The notes under the pieces are model-generated. The model worked only from the letters and a program-made list of their open reading frames with translations. It did no database searches and was not told the DNA's origin. 64,000 nucleotides of DNA from Polytrichum commune. Taxonomy: Eukaryota > Streptophyta > Polytrichopsida > Polytrichales > Polytrichaceae. This document shows, in pieces, positions 50,268-59,770 of this stretch (positions are counted from its first letter, which is position 1; every line of letters begins with the position of its first letter). The position numbers were made by a program, and so were the translations under genes. The DNA is taken from contig OX485805.1 in NCBI GenBank assembly GCA_950295325.1, forward strand, positions 26,959,501 through 27,023,500. The letters run 5' to 3'.

Positions 50268-51625
50268 TAAAGCTCTTCCTGAACTACGTTGTTGCTTTTG
50301 AATCTCGCGTTTGAGTATTGCTTCAATTCGATCACGAGTCCCCGTGCGTGCTTGCACTAGGTTACGTTAATTCCTTCTCTGAGGACTTTGAAGCCCTTAT
50401 TGTCCGCTTGATTGCACCAGTGACTGAGATTCTTTGCGTGTGTATTAAGGAAATTAGTTCTGTCGCTCTAAGCATGTCGTCAGTTGCGTAACGTGGGCTA
50501 TGTGATAAGTCTTCCTTTTTTGCACCTGCGGCCTCATTGTCTCTTGCTGCCTCCCTAGTTTGTATTACTGCAGTCACTAGCTTCCCAGTTTCTGCAGTGT
50601 GTGTGGAGGTGTTCCATGGGTAGGCTTCACTCACACATTTGTTGCGTCCAATTTTAGTGCTCTTCGAGATAGACATTTGGGCGAGTGCTTGATGTCAGCC
50701 TGCAGGTCGTTTAGAGGAGGCTCCCACTATCCACATTGTGCGAAGCGCTCCCCTGGGTTGTTGAATGCAGTCTTGCGTTTCAAGGCTAAGTGAGGGTGTT
50801 GGGTTGGGTTGTTTTTCTTGGGAATAATCCTCGAATAGTCCTCATTTTTGCAGAAACTCATGAGACTCTTTGAGGTTGGGTATGAGGAAAGTGAATCTGT
50901 AGGTGCTAGCAGTGTCACAAAACAAGTGGACCTGTGTTAGCAAGCATGTCCATCTGCAGCCTCGAAATGTCTTGCCTCCGTAGTATGCGCTACACCGCTT
51001 ATGGTATTTAATGTCACGTATACTCTTTTGCGAAGAGCCTAAACTAGATGCCTAGAGGTCATGCCCGCTAGTTGCCAATATCATTCCATTCATAAACACG
51101 ACATAAGGAACTTTTTTAAGTGAAAACATATCTACATTATAACATTTAGAGATGATAGTCTTGCGTTTTCCTATGCATGCATAGGAACATAATTTGAGTG
51201 TACTCATGTCAAATGTCATGTGTTTACATTTTAGTATGCAATAAGAAGATATCCTTGAGCATACTAATGGCAAGTGTCATTAGTGTCAACTTGTAGACCA
51301 TTCTGTACACAGGCATGCACCTCATAACACTCATAACACTCATAACACTCATGCCTAGATATTTAGTAAGCGCACTTGAATGCCAAGTGGCATGAGGTGA
51401 CACTTATGGTGAAGTTGTTGATCATTAGTGTAACCTAGCATACGCATACACATACACATACACTTAACATAGTGTAAGTGACACTCCTACCAACAAACTA
51501 AGAAACGGTGTTAGTACTGCGGTCATTAGCTTCTCCACGGAACCAGTTGCTGCATGTAAGCACTACAGTGCCTCTGTCTTTCAATTTTCGCAGAACAAAA
51601 AAAATGGTACGAACACATGTTTTCA
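50268..51625 (+). other. putative leader intron, no coding sequence recognised
   Basis: No recognisable coding exon. A tcataacac unit is repeated three times (about 51325-51350) and an acacatacac-type repeat lies near 51440-51465. If the leader model is right, the intron would be about 1.6 kb and would contain the antisense tRNA-Arg. Confidence 0.35.
51597..51604 (-). terminator. Pol III T8 terminator of the first tRNA-Arg
   Basis: Eight consecutive A on the plus strand (T on the transcribed minus-strand product) lie 21 nt past the tRNA 3' end. Confidence 0.75.
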
Positions 51626-51698
51626 CGCGCCAGGTAGGGGTCGAACCTACGACTTTCTGCTTAGGAAACAGACGCTCTATCCACTGAGCTACAGGCGC
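51626..51698 (-). tRNA. tRNA-Arg (anticodon CCU)
   Basis: On the minus strand the gene starts gcgcctgtagctcagtgg and ends with the T-arm ggttcgacccc and tacctggcgc plus discriminator G. It is 73 nt and intronless. The anticodon loop ttcctaa gives anticodon CCU, reading AGG. The A-box (tagctcagtgg) and B-box (ggttcgacc) are intact. A run of eight T residues follows about 21 nt downstream on the minus strand (51597-51604) as Pol III terminator. Sequence is identical to the gene at 53.5 kb. It sits antisense within the likely leader intron of the adjacent protein gene. Confidence 0.97.
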
Positions 51699-51883
51699 AC
51701 ACGCTGAAACCGTTTTCGGGATATAAGTCCCCGTTGTTGATTCCAGGTCGGGGCCCATTCAAAGCTCGTTGTTTTGGTTGTGTGTTTGATGGTACGAAGC
51801 TGTAGATATTCAATCGGCTTTGGAACTTGAAGCTTGACAATGTGACCTGTGAACAGGTTTATTGAATCCACTACACTAATTGA

Positions 51884-52494
51884 ATGGCAAGGACCACCAC
51901 AGCCGCTGGCACCACCAGGTCCGGCCGCAAGCACAAGAATGCCGCCGCAGGGGTGGCCAAGAACAGGGTGAGCCCTGCAGTGAAGTTCACTGACATGAGG
52001 GCTAACGCTGGGCAGAAGATGAGCATTGCAGGAGCCAAATTGTCGGAGAAGATGACCCATCTCCGTGCCAATGTGATGCTCAAGTTCTACCGCCTCCAGC
52101 ACCCAGTACATCCGGTCAAGCGAGTGGCCGCCGCTGAGACCATCAAAAGCATGAAAGCCGCTGCAACAGGTACTTGAATCAATTAGTAGGATTCCCTGTC
52201 ATCTTCGCCTGTTCTTCGCCTGTTCTTCGCCCCACCTTTTTGGACATATATAATGAGCGTATAAGTAATGTGTCATACAATATAGGTGTGTTCAAGACTT
52301 CAAGTACTAGGCTCACCTACCTTACAATCTTACATCAAATTAATATTAGAAGCTGATAACTGAATCGTCGGTTCTGTTTTTAATCGATTACAGAAAGGAG
52401 GAGGCAGAAAGTTGCCAGGGCCACAGACAATGCTGCCAGGAAGCGCGCACAGGTTCGTGAACGCCGAGCTCTTGACATGGCTCGCCATACTTGA
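51884..52494 (+). CDS. small very basic protein, family not recognised (two exons)
   Basis: Exons 51884-52169 and 52394-52494 join across a 224-bp GT-AG intron (acag|gtactt ... ttacag|aaag, phase 1) to give 128 residues. The codon before the ATG is TGA, so the start is secure. Arg, Lys and Ala make up a large share of the sequence. It begins MARTTTAAGTTRSGRKHKNA, has a central SEKMTHLRANVMLKFYRLQH that may be helical, and ends with an Arg-rich helix-like tail (ERRRQKVARATDNAARKRAQ...). No signal peptide or membrane segment is seen. The composition suggests a nuclear, chromatin- or RNA-binding protein, and the start superficially resembles histone tails, but I cannot name a family. Coding GC is well above the surroundings, which together with the matched splice sites supports a real gene. 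Confidence 0.65.
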
Positions 52495-52990
52495 ACAACA
52501 GAGACAGAGCCACCAAAACAATCTCAAAGCCCTGTTTTAAAGAGGGTGCCGATCGATGGAATTCTCTGACTACGAATGGATTCTCTGCGAAGTCAGACAG
52601 ATGTTGAGATTTTGTAATTGTATGCAGATTTGAAGTAGGTCCAATGATAGATGTTGTATATGAATTGCTTTCCTTCAAGGGGATTAGAGTTGTATAAATT
52701 GGGATCTCCTCTGTACGATAAAGTAGGTTATCTTTCTCCTGGATTCGGAACAGGGTATTTGAAGGTGAAGTATGTAAATTTGTGCCTGGTTTTGATGAAT
52801 TATAAAGGAGGCATTTCAATAATTCTCAATTGTTTTGTGCGTCGTTGATTTCTCCCTAGGATAATAGAGTGAAAATCTCCTGCTCTATGTTTCAATGGTC
52901 TCAAGTTGGGAGAGGTGCAGTTGTCACAAGTTAGCTACACCGATTATGGTTAATACTATCAAGGAGCAATAACTGGGTGCCTACTACACT
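52495..52990 (+). other. 3' flank of the basic-protein gene
   Basis: Probable 3' UTR. AT-rich after about 52600, with aataat words near 52817. No further exon is recognised. Confidence 0.4.
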
Positions 52991-53335
52991 CGTAACCTCT
53001 CTAATATCATGCCTGTGGCAACCAAAGTGCACGTGATATTAAGGATGTCTGCAGTGTGATAATAGAGAATTAATGTAGCATGTGACATTATGAATAACAC
53101 AAAGTCAACATTGCAATAATGATAATTTGATGTGTGTGAGTTGTGTGGTTGAATTCTTTGGCTTATTTTAATATCAAAATCCGTGATATATGGGAAGAAA
53201 GTATGACAACAAGTAGAGAATTTTTAAACTAAGCAGATTCATTCCCTAGATGTTCATAATATATAAGAGAGTGACATTACCTTCGATACGTATCAAAGAA
53301 GTTAATTGGAGACAAAATAAAAAAATTATTAAAAT
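52990..53335 (+). repeat. dispersed repeat, copy 2
   Basis: Homologous in order to 45250-45620 (see that entry). It begins at about gtggcaaccaaagtgca (53017) and ends in the tandem duplication below. Confidence 0.7.
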
Positions 53336-53481
53336 CCGTGATATATGAGAAGAAAGTATGACAACGAGTAGAGAATTTTTAAACTAAGCACATTCATTCC
53401 CTAGATGTTCATAATATATAAGAGAGTGACATTACCTTCGATACGTATCAAAGAAGTTAATTGGAGACGAAATAAAAAAAA
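53181..53481 (+). repeat. 155-bp tandem duplication next to a tRNA gene
   Basis: ccgtgatatatgggaagaaa at 53181 restarts as ccgtgatatatgagaagaaa at 53336. The two copies are almost identical through cgatacgtatcaaagaagtt and the following gacaaaataaaaaaa/gacgaaataaaaaaa. The second copy stops about 20 bp from the tRNA gene, and its terminal A-run is the tRNA's T8 terminator on the other strand. Recent duplication. Confidence 0.9.
53474..53481 (-). terminator. Pol III T8 terminator of the second tRNA-Arg
   Basis: Eight A on the plus strand about 20 nt past the tRNA 3' end, contributed by the end of the 155-bp duplicated unit. Confidence 0.75.
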
Positions 53482-53501
53482 CATGCGACACTTCACTGTC
53501 A

Positions 53502-53574
53502 CGCGCCAGGTAGGGGTCGAACCTACGACTTTCTGCTTAGGAAACAGACGCTCTATCCACTGAGCTACAGGCGC
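53502..53574 (-). tRNA. tRNA-Arg (anticodon CCU), second copy
   Basis: Identical over all 73 nt to the gene at 51626-51698: gcgcctgtagctcagtgg start, loop ttcctaa with anticodon CCU, T-arm ggttcgacccc. Same orientation. An eight-T terminator lies about 20 nt downstream on the minus strand (53474-53481). Flanks outside the gene are not obviously similar beyond the T-run, so it arose either by an old local duplication with conserved core or by a separate insertion. Confidence 0.97.
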
Positions 53575-53639
53575 AGAGTCATACTTTTCCACACCTTCTC
53601 CGAGAAGGAGAACCCACAACCTTCTCAAGGCCCTGTAGG

Positions 53640-55160
53640 ACCTCTACGTCAGAAGGTTCCAGATGTACCTGATTGGGAAAATTTTCACTAAATATCATAA
53701 AGTCACATTCTAATTTGCCTCGCCTTAGAAATCCATGCATAGGAAAACTTACGAACTTATCCAGTAACCATTTTTCTCAAACAGCCCAGAAAGAGTTTCT
53801 TGTGATTTATCTAGCCTGTATTAGGGACCACTTTAGACTATGGCTAACTTGGCTCTTTCTTTGCATTTCCTGGAGCTGGATTTGTGAAGTTACAATAGGG
53901 GAGTGGTGGCTTGGAAGATGCATGAATAACCAATGAGAAATATGGGAAATAGGAATAAGGTTGAGATTTTTTGGGGGAAGGGACCAGTTGGAGATCAATT
54001 AGGTCATGTGACCATTCATCGGACACTGTAAGATTAGTGAAACTAATACAATGTCCACACTATGACCATTGACGGGCGTAACTAGTGGGAGGTTTTTCAT
54101 GTTGATAGGAGTTCTTGTCTTGTAGGCACTGGTAAATTGTAGTACATTACATTTAGTGAGCTTATTGTGAGTATGACGAAAAAAATCCTTGCTGGTAGCA
54201 GTAAATTCTAGAAAGAGATGAACTTTCCCTATTAAGAGACACTCCTATTGCCAAGAAGCAGTAACTAGTCCTAGTGTGGGCATGGTATAAATTAGAGGAT
54301 GCATTGGACAAGTTATGCCCCCCTTGAATTGACCAATAGGATCTATCTTAGAGTCCAAGTATACCCCCTTAAATGGACCTTACTTTTGGACTCTAGATTG
54401 AACCCAAGAATTGGTTTGCCAAATTAGGAGGACTATTCCTTTGACTTGGAACCAACAAGATTTGATTACAGTGGTGCCACTTGAATGCCACTTCATATTT
54501 CATACCTTGGACCCTTGATCCTAGTGTAAACTCCCTTGGGTCCAAGATTTTGCTCTTGACCAATAGGATTGCTGGATTTTGGGGTTTCTTTGGTCTTGGA
54601 CCCTAATGTACACCAACCCTAAGATATCAATGGTGAAGCTTGAGTCCAATCTTGAGTCCAAAAGTAAGGTCCATGAAGAGATATTTTGGACCCCAAGTTT
54701 GTTGGACATTATGTAAAGCCACCCTTAAGGACCACTTTATACTCAAGGTTGGATTGAGGCGAACCTGAATCCTAAAAAATCAACCCAATAGGATTGCTCG
54801 GTTTCATTAATCTCGCCCAAGGGCTTTATACTAGGGTTGGGCTTGAACATTTACTCTTCACTAAGAGGATATTGGGACCTAAAATTGGGCCTCAGCACTT
54901 TACATATGGTAAGGTTGGACCTGGAAAAAGTCGATGAAGTTATTGTGGATTGAGGGCTTAATGCTTGAGAATTTGCTTGGCCTTCCATCTAGCCCCAAGC
55001 CATGTTTAAAAACACCCTTAGGGTAGGTTAGCATGGGGTCCCAAGATCCAAGTTCCCACTCATGTTATCAAGTCCCAACATGGAGGCAACGTCTCAACTT
55101 TTGAGCATCAAGATAAAAATATTGAAGTCAAATCTTGATTATTTTATGCAAAAAAATTAC
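53640..55160. other. intergenic with degenerate ttggacc / aataggatt repeats
   Basis: From about 54300 to 55030 words such as cttggaccc, gtccaag, ccaataggattgct and acccttaagg recur irregularly. Similar words occur inside the Tourist-like MITE at 3.6 kb, so decayed relatives may be stacked here. No clean ends or gene recognised. Confidence 0.4.
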
Positions 55161-55161
55161 A

Positions 55162-55221
55162 GGACTTGTGTTAAGAGTTGGGTCTAGCTTTTTGTTTCAA
55201 CCCAACTCTTAACACAAGTCC
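55162..55221. repeat. perfect 21-bp inverted repeat, 18-nt loop
   Basis: ggacttgtgttaagagttg followed by gg (55162-55182) is followed by its exact reverse complement at 55201-55221. It lies close to the truncated left end of the second foldback element. It may be a rearrangement junction or a small hairpin. Confidence 0.85.
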
Positions 55222-55276
55222 CAAGCCTCAACTTCATAAAATGTTGCCATGTAGACATGTTGCCCAAGTAGGGCAT

Positions 55277-56239
55277 GAAGCTTGTCCACAAATCCCATGT
55301 TGAGTGCACTACACCTTCAAGATCCAAAATCCAATACGTATGTTCAATTCTCCTTAGTAAATAAGCAGTTGATTGGGATTTCATTCCTAAAGTGAAACTG
55401 TCAATAAAAACATGTACTTAACTTGGAAGCCAAAAATATTACAAAATCCTTGTTAGTATTGAGGTCATAACTTATGTGACTTACCATTTGACATAGTCTT
55501 TGTTATTCTAAATTGAAACTTAAATTAGTGTACTATTTTCAGTTTGTTTATTCTATAATAATTTAGTTAATGCCTTCTACTTTCACAAGTATTCAAACAT
55601 TCAAACTAATTAAGCATGATTGAATGTAATTAGCCATATTAAGCCTAATTAATTCAAATGAACCTAAATAAGCCTAATTAAATCAGAAACTATCCTTACC
55701 AAAGTTATTAAGCCTCATTAAATCTAAAATGCGCTTACTTGAATCAGTTATGATTTAATTCAAATTTAATTTAGATTCTTAAAGATAGCACACTAGTGTA
55801 AGTTTCATTTTAGAATGACAAAGACTCTTTGAAACGGGTAAGTCACATAGATTATAACCTCAATGCTAATGAGGATTTGTAATATTTTTGGCTTCTAAGT
55901 TAAGTACATGCTTTATTGACGGTTTCACTTCAAGAATGAAACCCCAATCAATTTCTTATTTTCTAAGGGGAAGTGAACATACATATTGGATTTTGGACCT
56001 TGAAGGTGCAGTGCACTTAATACGGGATTTGTGGAACAAGCTTCCTTCAGAAATGCGAGGGCAATTTTTAATGCTTTTTGAAAGTCAAACGGGACGAACA
56101 TCGGTTCTCGGTTGGGATTAGAAAAAAATCAATTTTTTTCTTCTGGCAAGGCTGTTCGAGAGTGCCGGACCACACAGGCTCCGGCTCTGACACCCCTCCT
56201 CTTGAAAGTTCGTAAGGGAAATTTATTAATGTCCGCCTT
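55277..56239. mobile_element. decayed second copy of the foldback MULE-like element
   Basis: The left arm (about 55277-55640) and right arm (about 55760-56239) are inverted relative to each other and homologous to the 46.5-kb element: atcccatgttgagtgcact, aaatccaata, taagcagttgattgggattt, then gtgaaac(c/t)gtcaataaa. The right end finishes ttaatgtccgcctt, like the ttaatgtctgcctt of the intact copy. The left arm lacks its outermost ~230 bp. The copies differ considerably, so this family transposed over a long period. Non-coding. Confidence 0.75.
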
Positions 56240-57110
56240 GCTTCAAGCTGGCCTGAAGATTTGACGCTAAAATTGTGCCACCTAGGACGCCACATAGGAT
56301 GAGTGAGTGTGCGGACCCAGGCCTAGTATAAAGCCCTTTGCAACAGTTCTAGAGTTGGATGCCGGCCCTCATTAGCTACAGCGACTCCCCGCCCGGTGGA
56401 AGAGATGAGACTCAGAGATTTGGGGCGAAAAGTATGAAGGCTCCAAGCAGGACGAGAAGATGGCAGCCGAGTGCGTGAAAGGTTAGGCCACAGAGTTTGA
56501 TAAGGTGCAACTGTTGGAGTCTGAAGAGCCAGAACCTCATTGCAAATTAGCCGCCTCTTCCAAATTTCAGTCCAACCTCTTACTTGAATCTTCCTCGTCT
56601 TAGTTGAATCCGCTTGATAAATTCTGCTCCCAAACTCCGTTGGAGTCATTACAAGACTGTTAGTTTGTTCCACATTATTACTACATCATCAGCATATTGT
56701 GGGGACGCACGAAAGTCCACCACCACATTCAATAAACAAACATAGCATCAGCCGAGCCCCAAGTCCAGCACCGAAAATTCCCCTTTCTGGTTTCCATGTA
56801 AGTCTGCCACACTTTCCTCTCGTCACGTCACTTGAGCAAGCATTGCATTTACCGCAGCAGTCACCTCTCCAATGAACCGACTTTTCATAAATGGCATCAT
56901 TTTGGATTTATTACTGCGAGGTTTTGCACTTCCATGTCTCGCGCAGTTTTCAATCTCCCAGCTCCAGGATGATTTCGAGACAACTGCAAGATTTGCAATT
57001 TGTCAAGGTTTTTGGTTTTTTTGGTTATAAAACTCCCGCCGAATGGGAGGGTCAAAACCATGAGTTTCTAAGGGAATCTGCTACCAATCCCGCCGTTTTA
57101 AGTAGCGGAT
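56240..57110. other. intergenic, mixed composition, no gene recognised
   Basis: 56300-56900 is less AT-rich than the transposon regions. Open frames at 56323-56673 (minus) and 56891-57184 (plus) exist, but neither shows a domain I recognise. A diverged first unit of the 5' repeats described below may start near 56980. Confidence 0.4.
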
Positions 57111-57111
57111 T

Positions 57112-57291
57112 GTTAAAACGACCACAAAGATGCGAAATTTTGATTTTTCATCGCACACATGAAGAGGAGCAAGGTATCAGCTGAATTGGAAAGAAAGAGG
57201 AAGCATAGCTGATACCTTGCTCCTCTTCATGTGTGCGATGAAAAATCAAATTTGGACTGGTCATGTGACCGCACGACTGGTCGTTTTAACC
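57112..57291. ncRNA. long near-perfect hairpin, candidate small-RNA precursor
   Basis: Perfect 44-bp arms (57139-57182 and 57207-57250) are separated by 24 nt. The core reads tcatcgcacacatgaagagg on the left, continuing to the turn at ggtatcagct, and its exact complement on the right. Further out, gttaaaacgacc (57112-57123) pairs with ggtcgttttaac (57280-57291), so a 180-nt fold with an internal bulge is possible. Such perfect pairing with a short loop is typical of young inverted-duplication MIRNA loci, hairpin siRNA sources or tiny foldback elements. Which one is not decided by sequence; no protein is encoded. Confidence 0.4.
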
Positions 57292-57359
57292 AGTGTGCGG
57301 TCGATTGAACAACCCCCTTTTAAGTATTCTCTGTTAAGTTTGAAATGGAGAAGATTGAG

Positions 57360-58345
57360 TTTATGGGTCAAGAAGAGAGAATTCATGAATTTGGCCTCCA
57401 TCTTAAGTTTAAGTCTATGAACCATAAGCCTGGGTCATTTTACTAAGATTTCCAGTTTGTTGAGGGTTTTGGGTTCCCCCCCCAATTCAGTTCATCCGTG
57501 AAGTGGCAACAAGGAGGGTCGAAACCATGAGTCTTAAGAGAATCAAAAGTCCTGATAGAGTTGTGGGTCAAGAAGAGAGGATCCGTGAGTTTGAGTCAAT
57601 CAACCACATGGTTAACGACTTTAAGAAGATTTGCCCCAATTTGTCGAGGGTTTGTTTTTGTTCATGTTGGAATAATACTTGTCCATAAGAAAGGATTCAA
57701 TGCTCATTCAGTGTATTGAAGTAGTACAGAGAAGAATGAAAAAATTAGGCAACTCATCTCACAACTATGAGATTTGCAATTTGTGAGGGTTTCTTTTAGG
57801 GAAATATCAAATCCTAAAAAGAAGAAGATTCGTGATGAGTTTGGGCCGAATCATGAGTTTGAGTCAATGAACCATAGCCAGGGTTGATCCTTCACGAACA
57901 TTTTGCATCACTTTGTGGAGGATTTCTAAATTTTGCTCATGCTGGCTATAATTACTTGACGCCCATAAGAAAGGATTTCGCGCTAAGTTACTTCCGTGTG
58001 TTGAAGCACAGAGAAGAATACGCAGCATAATCTGATAACTGCGAGATTTGCAATTTGTGAGGGGTTTTGTTTCTTCTTGGAGTTATCTCTGAATTGACAA
58101 CAGGGAGGACTGAAGTGATGAGATAGGGGAATATTATCATTTTAAAAATGAAGATTCGTGATGAATTTGTCCCCAATCTTGAGTAATTGAGTGAAAACAC
58201 AGGGTTACCTCCTTCATGAAAATTTGGAAATTTGTTGAGGGTTTCTAAATTTTCTCATGCTGGCTAGAATACTTGCCCATAAGGAAGAACTCAGTACTCA
58301 CTCGTTCCGCGCCTCGCCTCGCCTTGCAGAGAAGAATGCAAAAAT
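57360..58345 (+). repeat. diverged tandem repeats of about 275-318 bp upstream of the small membrane-protein gene
   Basis: Anchor blocks catgctgg(c)taataattctt-like at 57663, 57938 and 58256 are each followed by ccataagaaaggat (or ccataaggaagaac) and cagagaagaatg. Between them lie gagatttgcaatttgtgagg and gaattgacaacagggaggac-like blocks. Earlier partial units occur from about 57360, and one may start near 56980. The last unit runs directly into the GC-rich 5' region of the gene at 58592. Functionally this may be an amplified promoter/leader segment. Confidence 0.65.
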
Positions 58346-58591
58346 GGGCAACGTATCATACAGAACATGGGAAAAAGAGCAAGCGGGCGACGACGCCGAC
58401 GACTATGGTGCAAAGTCCAAAAATATTTTAAGTTGCTCAAGTCAAGAGTCAATTTCCGAGTGTGCGTGTGCTTTGGCGGGCGGCAGCAGAGATCCAGTTG
58501 TTTATATCCGCCCCCGAAACGCGACCTTGCGCCTTGCAGTGTGCTGACTTCGTATCTCCACCCCCTCCCCACCCGCACGTCCGGATCCGCC

Positions 58592-58729
58592 ATGGACATT
58601 CCTAAGCCCGTCGCCATTTTTTTGAACGAGCTCGAGGGCCAACTCAAGCAGCAGAAGCTGATGATGTGCGCCGCCGTGTTTGCATGGTCCGTCGTGCTTT
58701 ACCGCAACTACAGCCACGTTCTTCAATGA
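58592..58729 (+). CDS. 45-residue single-helix membrane protein, possibly TOM5-like
   Basis: The ATG lies in an ideal plant context (ccgccATGg) and opens a 45-residue frame ending ...YRNYSHVLQ and TGA. An amphipathic, charged N-terminal half (LNELEGQLKQQK) is followed by one hydrophobic helix (about residues 23-37: LMMCAAVFAWSVVLY) and a short Arg/Asn/Tyr/Ser/His tail. Size, one C-terminal helix and the pattern AAxFAxSVxLxRNY resemble plant TOM5, a small tail-anchored subunit of the mitochondrial outer-membrane import complex, but the match is loose and the N-terminus differs. Coding and 5' flank are GC-rich compared with the neighbourhood. The same frame is open upstream to an ATG at 58367 (120 residues); I prefer the later start because the extension is Arg-rich, low-complexity and in a poorer context. 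Confidence 0.5.
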   Translation: MDIPKPVAIFLNELEGQLKQQKLMMCAAVFAWSVVLYRNYSHVLQ

Positions 58730-59220
58730 AAATGAGGATACCAAATCTCCACAATAATATAGCTTCGGAGACGAAGTTCGAAGTTGGTGACACTTGGATT
58801 CATTCACATGATATGGCTGCTCATATGGCTCAGATTGGCAACCAACAATCCTGATGATGGGTAAACATTCGGCACCTCGGCCAAGTAATAATATAAAAGA
58901 ATCGATCTGAGTTGTCGATCTTTTGATTCCAGAAGGAGGTGATTCACACAAAAGCTTCACTGTTTATAATTTTAATAGTAAATGGAAAATGATCTTTGTT
59001 AAGCATCGGTTTTATATCTGTGCTTTAGCGTTTTAGGCGTTTTAGGCTCCAACTGACGTACATCCTTTTTGGTAGCTTCCGAAGAATGGAATGAACGTTC
59101 CTAAGTATTATTAATTAGCACCTACCTACCTTGTTAGTAAAATCTGCTGTTCAACCAAAACATTATGATAAGATCATGACTCCCAGAAACAGAACGTCTG
59201 AAAGTTTAGAGTCGTAGCTG
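58730..59220. other. 3' flank of the small membrane-protein gene
   Basis: AT-rich, probably 3' UTR and intergenic. No gene recognised. A short repeat gcgttttaggcgttttagg lies near 59029. Confidence 0.4.
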
Positions 59221-59231
59221 AATTTGTACTG

Positions 59232-59770
59232 AAGTCCTCAACCTGGGGATTTTGCAGCGGTGTTCAACCCTACAAATGGTTGATTTAACCCGCTGTAGTT
59301 CATGTCGACATCCGAGAGGGCGCACCGAAAAAATCTATAACCAACAACAAAGCCAATTTTGTAATGCAGTGAGAGTTGCCCGCCATCGACTTGTATAGGG
59401 CCACAAAAAGGCGGTCCCAAAACATGTCAACCGCGACGGGGCACGCAAATTCTCCACCCAGTGCAGCCGCAGTCTGCTTCATGAAGGAAGACAACCACTT
59501 GCCTGCAAACATCCAGGTTGATGTGGTAGAACTCCGACAGACCTTGGGAGGCTCTGAGTGCGAGCCGAATTGCATTGATGCTGACAACTTTGTCCTTGGC
59601 ACAATTTGCAGCTACCATATGTTGGAATCTGAGTTTCGAAGGCATTCTGGTGAGTTTAATCTTGGCACAATTCTGGCACTTGAAAATACAAAACCAAAGC
59701 CGGAGGGTTGAATGTACCCTGGCCGTCCGCCTGGGCAACGGACCACATCCCATAACATGACTTAAAGTAG
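59232..59770 (-). other. possible exon cluster, unidentified
   Basis: GC-richer than its surroundings, with long overlapping open frames on both strands. On the minus strand one frame (59238-59390) reads GGQLSLHYKIGFVVGYRFF and then a stretch ending VDMNYSGLNQPFVGLNTAAK, followed by ccccag|gttgag, a donor-like junction. Another frame (59300-59602) is also open. The pieces look like coding sequence by composition, but I cannot link them into a gene or assign a family. The plus-strand frame 59376-59711 is an alternative. May be a decayed or incomplete gene. Confidence 0.3.

Noticed and set aside
58291-58960. Long minus-strand frames of 118 and 152 codons
   Set aside because: They are shadows of the GC-rich plus-strand gene region; no domain is seen and the plus-strand start context is far better.
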